Of a stretch of 10,165 nucleotides of DNA, positions 5,448 through 10,165 are shown one piece after another. Position 1 is the first letter of the stretch, and the number at the start of each line of letters is the position of its first letter. The stretch is from an uncultured Pseudomonadota bacterium (GTDB lineage: Bacteria > SAR324 > NAC60-12), in NCBI GenBank assembly GCA_913052275.1, contig CAJXDX010000055.1, forward strand, positions 1 through 10,165, given 5' to 3'. Below the pieces are notes generated by a model. That model worked only from the letters and a program-made list of their open reading frames with translations, was not told where the DNA came from and did no database searches. Both the position numbers and the translations under genes were made by a program.

Positions 5448-7850
5448 CTATACATCAAGATTCTTTACTCTGAGCGCGTTTTCCTCAATGAAGTTACGGC
5501 GCGGTTCAACGTGGTCTCCCATCAAAATTGTAAAGATTCCGTCTGATTCTACTATATCTTCAATGGTTACCTTTTTAAGTGCCCTGACCTCAGGATTAAG
5601 TGTTGTTTCCCATAACTGTTCCGGATTCATTTCACCCAATCCTTTGTAGCGCTGGATATACATGCCTTTTTTGCCGAAGTTTATCATAAAATCCAGCACT
5701 TCAAACCATGATTGAAAAAAATGGCTTTCACCTTCTTTTTCTTCAGTTAAAACCACCCCTTTTTCACCCAATGCAGCTTTAAGTCTCAAATGTTCCTCAA
5801 ACATCTGAGAGTAATCATAGGCACTCAGGTTTTCCAGCAAATTAAGAGAAAGCTCAATTTGTTGCCCGTTTACCTCGATAAAAACATTGCTACCCTGTTT
5901 CTCAGGATCAACAGTAAGTTTATAATCATGATATATATTCTTCAAACCGCTGATGCAGTTTATGATATGCTCTGCTCCTCCTAAATCAATCTCAATTTGG
6001 TGCTTAAGCAGCAGATTGATCAGCATGGTCAGGTTTGGGTTATAGCACAATCGATCGTAATGGGTTCTGTAAAGTCTGATCTGGAGTGCGATCTGGAAAA
6101 GTTCCTCACCACTGATTGCAGTTCCGTTCTCAGGCTTGAGAATTAATATCTCACTTGAAGATCTAACAAGCCGTTCAGTCAATTCATTTTCATCTCTCAC
6201 GAAGAAGCTGGAACGCCCTTTTTTCGCCCTGTATAAAGGCGGCTGAGCAATGTAAAGATAACCATTCTCAATGATTTCAGGCATTTGTCTGTAGAAGAAG
6301 GTTAGAATCAGGGTCAAAATGTGGCTGCCGTCGACATCCGCGTCAGTCATGATAATGATTTTGTGGTAGCGGATTTTTTCAAGATTAAATTCTTCCTTGC
6401 CGATTCCGGTACCCATCGCAGTTATCATGGTCTTTATTTCTTCATTGGTAAGCATCTTGTCAAAGCGGGCCTTTTCTACATTTAAGATTTTACCTTTCAG
6501 CGGCAAGATGGCCTGATTTTTTCGATCACGCCCCTGTTTAGCAGATCCTCCAGCGGAATCACCCTCTACCAGAAACAGCTCACTCAGAGAAGGATCTGAT
6601 TCCTGACAATCTGCAAGTTTTCCTGGAAGTGTGCTGAATTCAAGAACATTTTTTCTTCGTGTAAGTTCCCTTGCTTTTTTCGCAGCAAGTCTTGCCCTTT
6701 GCGCATCGATGGCCTTTGCCACAATCTTTTTTGAAACAGAAGGATTTTCTTCAAGATATGCTCCCAAGTATTCCGAAACTAGTGTTTCAACTTTTCCTTT
6801 AATTTCAACATTTGTTAATTTGATTTTTTTCTGAGATTCAAACTGTGGTTCAGTCACACGAGCGCTGATCACAGCAGCCATCCCTTCCCGAACATCCTCA
6901 CCTGAAAAATTTTCTTTGGAATCGTTGGCAATGTTATTTGAGGTCATATAATTATTGAGAGTTCGGGTAAGTGCCCCCTTGAAACCTGTAAGGTGTGTTC
7001 CTCCATCTATTGTATTGATAGTATTAACAAAAGAGTATATTCGCTCAGTGTAGCTGTCGTTGTACTGGAAAGCTACTTCAATTTCCACATCTTCTGATTT
7101 TCCGGAAAAATAAACCGGATCTTCATGAAGCACATTTTTGTTTTCGTTGATATGCCTGATGAAAGAAGCAATTCCGCCGTCATATTTAAATTCCTGGAAT
7201 CGTTCACTGCGGTTGTCCCTGATCGAAATCATGATGCCCCTGTTCAAAAAAGCCAATTCTCTTAACCTGTGGGCTAATATTTCGTAATTGAATTCCACGT
7301 GATCAAAAATTGTATCGTCAGGCCAGAATGTGATGTTAGTTCCGGTTTTTCTGCTATCCTCAATCTGCTGAAGTGTGCTTGCTGTGTTACCCTTCCTATA
7401 TTCCTGTTTCCACAAAAATCCTTCGCGGTGAATTTCAGCAATCATCCTGTTCGAGAGAGCATTCACAACAGATGCTCCCACACCATTCAGTCCGCCGGAA
7501 ACCTTGTAGTTACTGTTATCAAATTTACCTCCGGCATGCAGGCGGGTCAGGATCAATTCTACTGCAGGAATACCCTCTTCTTCGTGGATTCCGACTGGTA
7601 TCCCCCTGCCGTTATCCTCCACTGAAATACTTCCATCAGAATTGATTATTACATGAATTTCAGTACAGAAACCGGCTAAAGCCTCATCAACGCTGTTATC
7701 CACTACTTCAAAGACCAGGTGATGTAGTGCGGTATTATCGACACCTCCAATATACATGCCCGGACGCAAGCGCACTGCTTCCAGGCCCTGCAGCACGGTA
7801 ATATTAGATTCATCGTAATCTGTGACTTCTACACTTTGATTTTCCTGCAT
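5448..7850 (-). CDS. gyrB: DNA gyrase subunit B
   Basis: 800 residues, matching the long Gram-negative type (E. coli 804). With GyrA it introduces negative supercoils into DNA using ATP. GHKL ATPase: Glu48 as catalytic base and Asn52 in Glu-Val-Val-Asp-Asn-Ser-Val-Asp-Glu-Ala, then Asp-Asn-Gly-Arg-Gly-Ile-Pro, and Gly-Gly-Leu-Asn-Gly-Val-Gly-Ala. The transducer domain follows. TOPRIM: Glu429-Gly-Asp-Ser-Ala-Gly-Gly and the metal-binding Asp503-Ala-Asp505-Val-Asp507. A long insertion at roughly 550-720 is the one found in Gram-negative GyrB. The C-terminal Gln733-Arg-Tyr-Lys-Gly-Leu-Gly-Glu-Met motif and the tail are complete. The Asp of Glu-Gly-Asp and the Lys of Leu-Lys-Gly-Lys, two positions linked to quinolone response in E. 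coli, have the wild-type residues. The ATG at 7850 has a strong AAGGAA ribosome binding site five bases away. The stop codon is TAG. The gene lies 46 bases after recF and 18 before der. Confidence 0.99.
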   Translation of the reverse strand: MQENQSVEVTDYDESNITVLQGLEAVRLRPGMYIGGVDNTALHHLVFEVVDNSVDEALAGFCTEIHVIINSDGSISVEDNGRGIPVGIHEEEGIPAVELILTRLHAGGKFDNSNYKVSGGLNGVGASVVNALSNRMIAEIHREGFLWKQEYRKGNTASTLQQIEDSRKTGTNITFWPDDTIFDHVEFNYEILAHRLRELAFLNRGIMISIRDNRSERFQEFKYDGGIASFIRHINENKNVLHEDPVYFSGKSEDVEIEVAFQYNDSYTERIYSFVNTINTIDGGTHLTGFKGALTRTLNNYMTSNNIANDSKENFSGEDVREGMAAVISARVTEPQFESQKKIKLTNVEIKGKVETLVSEYLGAYLEENPSVSKKIVAKAIDAQRARLAAKKARELTRRKNVLEFSTLPGKLADCQESDPSLSELFLVEGDSAGGSAKQGRDRKNQAILPLKGKILNVEKARFDKMLTNEEIKTMITAMGTGIGKEEFNLEKIRYHKIIIMTDADVDGSHILTLILTFFYRQMPEIIENGYLYIAQPPLYRAKKGRSSFFVRDENELTERLVRSSSEILILKPENGTAISGEELFQIALQIRLYRTHYDRLCYNPNLTMLINLLLKHQIEIDLGGAEHIINCISGLKNIYHDYKLTVDPEKQGSNVFIEVNGQQIELSLNLLENLSAYDYSQMFEEHLRLKAALGEKGVVLTEEKEGESHFFQSWFEVLDFMINFGKKGMYIQRYKGLGEMNPEQLWETTLNPEVRALKKVTIEDIVESDGIFTILMGDHVEPRRNFIEENALRVKNLDV

Positions 7851-7854
7851 ATTG

Positions 7855-7860
7855 TTCCTT
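7855..7860 (-). promoter_or_regulatory. Strong ribosome binding site of gyrB
   Basis: On the minus strand AAGGAA lies immediately before the gyrB ATG, with AAGGA spaced five bases from it. It is the clearest Shine-Dalgarno in the window and fixes the gyrB start at 7850. Its strength contrasts with the weak or absent sites before der, the hldE-like gene and the SHMT-like gene. Confidence 0.8.
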
Positions 7861-7882
7861 AGAGATACAACTGAAGTATTTT

Positions 7883-7897
7883 AATTCATTATGAATT
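7883..7897. repeat. Inverted repeat at the recF-gyrB junction
   Basis: AATTCAT and ATGAATT form a perfect inverted repeat with one central base. It touches the recF stop codon and sits about 33 bases before the gyrB start. It is made almost only of A and T, and an RNA hairpin from it would be weak. It could be a protein-binding site for gyrB control or a chance match. Confidence 0.25.
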
Positions 7898-8964
7898 CAG
7901 ACAAGCTGTCCTTTGACAACCTGAAACTGTTTTCCCGGGGAAGATTTTAATGGTTCAGAGGTTGAAGTGATAAAAATCTGATTCTTTAACTGCAAAAAAT
8001 ATTTAAAAACAGACTTAATCACTTCATCATCAAGTTCTGAAAAAAGATCATCGAAAATCAATACTGGTGAAAAACTATATCTATCACATAATAAAAGATT
8101 TATTGTCATTATTAAAGACAAATTAGTGATTCTGAACTCGCCTTGTGAGAAATAATCTCTGTCCTTTTTTCCGTCAAGCATCAAGTGATATTCATCACGA
8201 TGTGGTCCGGTTACAGCAAAACCGTATTGCAAGTCTCGGGTCAAATTTTTTTCAAGCTGCACTAAAAGTTCACTTTCTTGAAAATTATTTGTACTTAAGG
8301 ATGGTTTATAGACTAATTTCAGCAGTGCATCACGCCCCGAGAGGCCTTTGAAAACGTCGCTTAAATAATTATTAATCAACTCCACAAAATTATTTCGCTG
8401 CTTCATTAATTTTACAGCTGAGCGGGCAAGCATGCTATTCCAAAGTGGAAGCTGGTCAGTATTTCCCTGCTTTAAAAGAGCATTTTTTTCAGAGATAATT
8501 TTTGAATATTCCTGAAAATTTTTTATATAAATTGAGTCATTGAAAGAAATGATTCGATTGAAAAACTTTCTTCGTTCCTGAGGGACATTCCGAAACAGAT
8601 TGACATCCTCCGGAGTCAGAGCAAATGCCATGAAGGAAGGAGTGTATTCAGATACTTTCCGGACGAGTGAATTGTCCAGAATTACCTGTCTTCCTTTATT
8701 TGAAAGGTTTACCCTGATTTGATGCTGAACATTTTTAGACTCTACCTGAGCCTTAATGACTGCTTCAGCACTTTTCTCCTGAAGCAGGTGGGGGGTTTTT
8801 CTTGTGCGGAAGGATTCCAGATTACACAGGTAATACAGTGCTTCAACCAGATTTGTCTTGCCCTGTCCATTTGCACCATAAATCCAGTTTATTTCCGGAG
8901 AAAGTTCTGCAATGCACCTGCTGTAATTACGGAAATGTGAGAGCTCCAGGTTTCGGATGATCAT
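7897..8964 (-). CDS. recF: DNA replication and repair protein RecF
   Basis: 355 residues from the ATG at 8964. RecF is an SMC/ABC-type ATPase that acts with RecO and RecR to load RecA at single-strand gaps and stalled forks. The Walker A motif Gly-Ala-Asn-Gly-Gln-Gly-Lys-Thr-Asn is at 30-38 (Lys36), following the typical Leu-x-x-Phe-Arg-Asn-Tyr opening. The ABC signature region reads Ser-Gln-Gly-Glu-Phe-Arg, and Walker B with the D-loop is Leu-Ile-Phe-Asp-Asp-Leu-Phe-Ser-Glu-Leu-Asp. The length is normal (E. coli 357). A longer reading begins at TTG 8970 and adds two residues. I prefer the ATG because the sequence GGAAA (8974-8978) is nine bases from it but only three from the TTG. The gene lies between dnaN and gyrB, the ancestral order, and is visibly AT-rich: 14 of 60 bases are G or C at 8041-8100. 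Confidence 0.97.
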   Translation of the reverse strand: MIIRNLELSHFRNYSRCIAELSPEINWIYGANGQGKTNLVEALYYLCNLESFRTRKTPHLLQEKSAEAVIKAQVESKNVQHQIRVNLSNKGRQVILDNSLVRKVSEYTPSFMAFALTPEDVNLFRNVPQERRKFFNRIISFNDSIYIKNFQEYSKIISEKNALLKQGNTDQLPLWNSMLARSAVKLMKQRNNFVELINNYLSDVFKGLSGRDALLKLVYKPSLSTNNFQESELLVQLEKNLTRDLQYGFAVTGPHRDEYHLMLDGKKDRDYFSQGEFRITNLSLIMTINLLLCDRYSFSPVLIFDDLFSELDDEVIKSVFKYFLQLKNQIFITSTSEPLKSSPGKQFQVVKGQLV

Positions 8965-8973
8965 ACACAATCA

Positions 8974-8978
8974 TTTCC
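8974..8978 (-). promoter_or_regulatory. Probable ribosome binding site of recF
   Basis: On the minus strand GGAAA precedes the ATG at 8964 by nine bases and an in-frame TTG at 8970 by only three. The spacing favours the ATG. The match to the anti-Shine-Dalgarno is moderate. Confidence 0.45.
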
Positions 8979-9000
8979 GACATACGGTCTTCATATCATT

Positions 9001-9025
9001 CTTCAAATGCTTATGGGCATTGAAG
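9001..9025. repeat. Stem-loop between dnaN and recF
   Basis: CTTCAAATGC and GCATTGAAG pair as a nine-base-pair stem with one bulged A and a six-base loop, in the 75-base gap between the two genes. Read in the direction of transcription (minus strand) it is not followed by a T-run, so it does not look like an intrinsic terminator. It could be an RNA processing or 3'-end-protecting element that sets the ratio of abundant DnaN to scarce RecF (inference). Confidence 0.4.
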
Positions 9026-9039
9026 CAAAAACCGTATAA

Positions 9040-10161
9040 TTACCATTCAACTCTCAAAGGCATTATGACTGATAAAAAAGATTCATCATCTGGCGATTTG
9101 ATGATCGTGGGACTCATCGAATTTTTGCATTCCAGTTTCACATTTTTACTCTCTAAAACTGCCAGAACATCTAACAGGTATCTGGAATTAAATCCGATTT
9201 GCAAAGGTTCCCCCTCGTATTCAATTTCTATTTCATCAACAACTTCTCCATAGTCCGCCTTCTCGCTTTCGAGCTTCAAAGTTCCCGGTGAGATAATCAG
9301 CTTTACAGGCCTCAGTTTTTCCGTACTGATAGATGAAACAATTCTGAGTGAACTTATAAAACTTTCCTTGTCCACAATCATTTCAAGCGTGTTATCCTTG
9401 GGAATGATTGGGTCGCAGTTAGGAAATTTACCTTCAATCAGCCTTGTTTTAAATATAATTGCTCCACCCGAAAACTGCATCACACGGTCGTCAAATGTAA
9501 TATTTACATTTTCCCCAAACAACTCTGCTACTCTGCGTACCTCCGTAAGGGCTTTTCTAGGTACAATTACCTCTTTGTCAGCGTCAAAATTTAGTGAATT
9601 AACAGATTTAACTGTTTGCGCCAGTCTATGTCCATCAGTAGAAAGCCAGCGCGTCTGCTGATCACCGGTAGAACGCAGGCAAACCCCCATCAGGTTCCTC
9701 CTTGACTCGTTTGTAATTGCGGCAAACAATGTCATATCAATACAGCGTCTCAAATCATCCACAGTAATTGTCATGGACTGTGGAAGTTCTTCAAGCACTG
9801 TCTGCGGATATAAACCGACTTCTACTGACGGCAGACGCGTTTCTGAAGTTCCGCAAGTGATATGGATCCACAGCTGCTCTGTGGACCGTATGTGGACATC
9901 ATCTGCCTGCAGTTCCCTGACAATATCAAATACTTTTTTTGCGTTTACACAGATACTTCCCTGCTCTTTAATTTCTGCTGGTAAAAGTTCAACAAGAGAT
10001 AGTTCATAGTCCGTTGAAGAAAATTCAACATTACTGTCATTTCCATCAATCGTCCTGATAACAAAATTGGATAGAATTGGTTTAGTTGTACTTTTGTCAA
10101 CAACAGAATTAATGTTTTGCAGTGTGTTGCTTAATGCGTCTCTTTTTAAAATTATTTCCAT
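9040..10161 (-). CDS. dnaN: DNA polymerase III subunit beta (sliding clamp)
   Basis: 373 residues (E. coli 366). As a ring-shaped dimer it holds polymerase III and other clamp-binding proteins on DNA. The three-domain clamp repeat is complete. Family landmarks are Lys-Pro-Ile-Leu-Ser-Asn near 27-32, Glu-Ser-Arg-Arg-Asn-Leu-Met-Gly-Val, Ser-Thr-Asp-Gly-His-Arg-Leu-Ala, Val-Pro-Arg-Lys-Ala-Leu, Arg-Leu-Ile-Glu-Gly-Lys-Phe-Pro, Gly-Phe-Asn-Ser-Arg-Tyr-Leu-Leu-Asp-Val-Leu, and the C-terminal Met-Pro-Leu-Arg that lines the partner-binding pocket. Three residues (Val-Glu-Trp) follow that last motif, where E. coli ends at Met-Arg-Leu. The ATG is four bases from the window edge, so its ribosome binding site and promoter are not visible. 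dnaA is the expected upstream neighbour. Confidence 0.98.
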   Translation of the reverse strand: MEIILKRDALSNTLQNINSVVDKSTTKPILSNFVIRTIDGNDSNVEFSSTDYELSLVELLPAEIKEQGSICVNAKKVFDIVRELQADDVHIRSTEQLWIHITCGTSETRLPSVEVGLYPQTVLEELPQSMTITVDDLRRCIDMTLFAAITNESRRNLMGVCLRSTGDQQTRWLSTDGHRLAQTVKSVNSLNFDADKEVIVPRKALTEVRRVAELFGENVNITFDDRVMQFSGGAIIFKTRLIEGKFPNCDPIIPKDNTLEMIVDKESFISSLRIVSSISTEKLRPVKLIISPGTLKLESEKADYGEVVDEIEIEYEGEPLQIGFNSRYLLDVLAVLESKNVKLECKNSMSPTIIKSPDDESFLSVIMPLRVEW

Positions 10162-10165
10162 ATAT

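Noticed and set aside
5299..5649. 116-codon plus-strand open frame across the gyrB-der junction
   Set aside because: Its coding potential is the mirror of two highly conserved genes, and the predicted protein has no recognisable family features.
7696..7704. TTATCCACT, an 8 of 9 match to the DnaA box
   Set aside because: It encodes part of the invariant Val-Val-Asp-Asn-Ser ATPase motif of gyrB and stands alone; there is no cluster of boxes and no AT-rich unwinding region, so it is not an origin.
7865..7925. Possible promoter for gyrB at the end of recF (TTGTCT, then TAAAAT, minus strand)
   Set aside because: The spacing is only 15 bases and the matches are modest in AT-rich sequence, so it is not better than chance.
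8965..8970. TTG start two codons upstream of the recF ATG
   Set aside because: It gives only three bases of spacing from GGAAA, while the ATG at 8964 has nine and starts directly at the conserved RecF N-terminus.

Overview
This 10.2 kb window looks like ordinary bacterial chromosome carrying housekeeping genes. Seven genes fill nearly all of it. No stretch over 300 bases lacks a gene; the longest non-coding piece is the 171 bases at the left edge. I found no tRNA, rRNA, CRISPR array, insertion sequence, phage gene or integrase. I also found no convincing new system; the points worth a second look are unusual details inside known families.

The organism appears to be a Gram-negative bacterium of fairly low GC content. 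Three things suggest this: GyrB carries the long insertion near its TOPRIM domain that is typical of proteobacterial and other Gram-negative gyrases (800 residues, like E. coli's 804); there is a heptose kinase/nucleotidyltransferase of the kind used for lipopolysaccharide core; and there is an exported DsbA-family protein. The gene order dnaN-recF-gyrB is the ancestral origin-proximal order. A delta-proteobacterium-like lineage, such as SAR324, is a guess only; the sequence alone does not settle it.

Left part (172-3993, plus strand): an exported fusion of a chaperone-like N-terminal region with a DsbA thioredoxin fold is followed 5 bases later by an HldE-like kinase/nucleotidyltransferase whose second domain looks degraded. 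After a 97-base gap comes a serine hydroxymethyltransferase of the archaeal/methanogen-like subtype, with an insertion in an otherwise very conserved active-site loop.

Right part (10161-4056, minus strand): dnaN, recF, gyrB and der, read in that order. They encode the replication sliding clamp, a recombination-repair ATPase, the ATPase subunit of gyrase and a ribosome-assembly GTPase. The gaps are short (75, 46 and 18 bases), so they probably form one transcription unit whose main promoter lies beyond the right edge, where dnaA and possibly oriC would be expected. The two groups converge at about 3994-4055, with no clear terminator between them.
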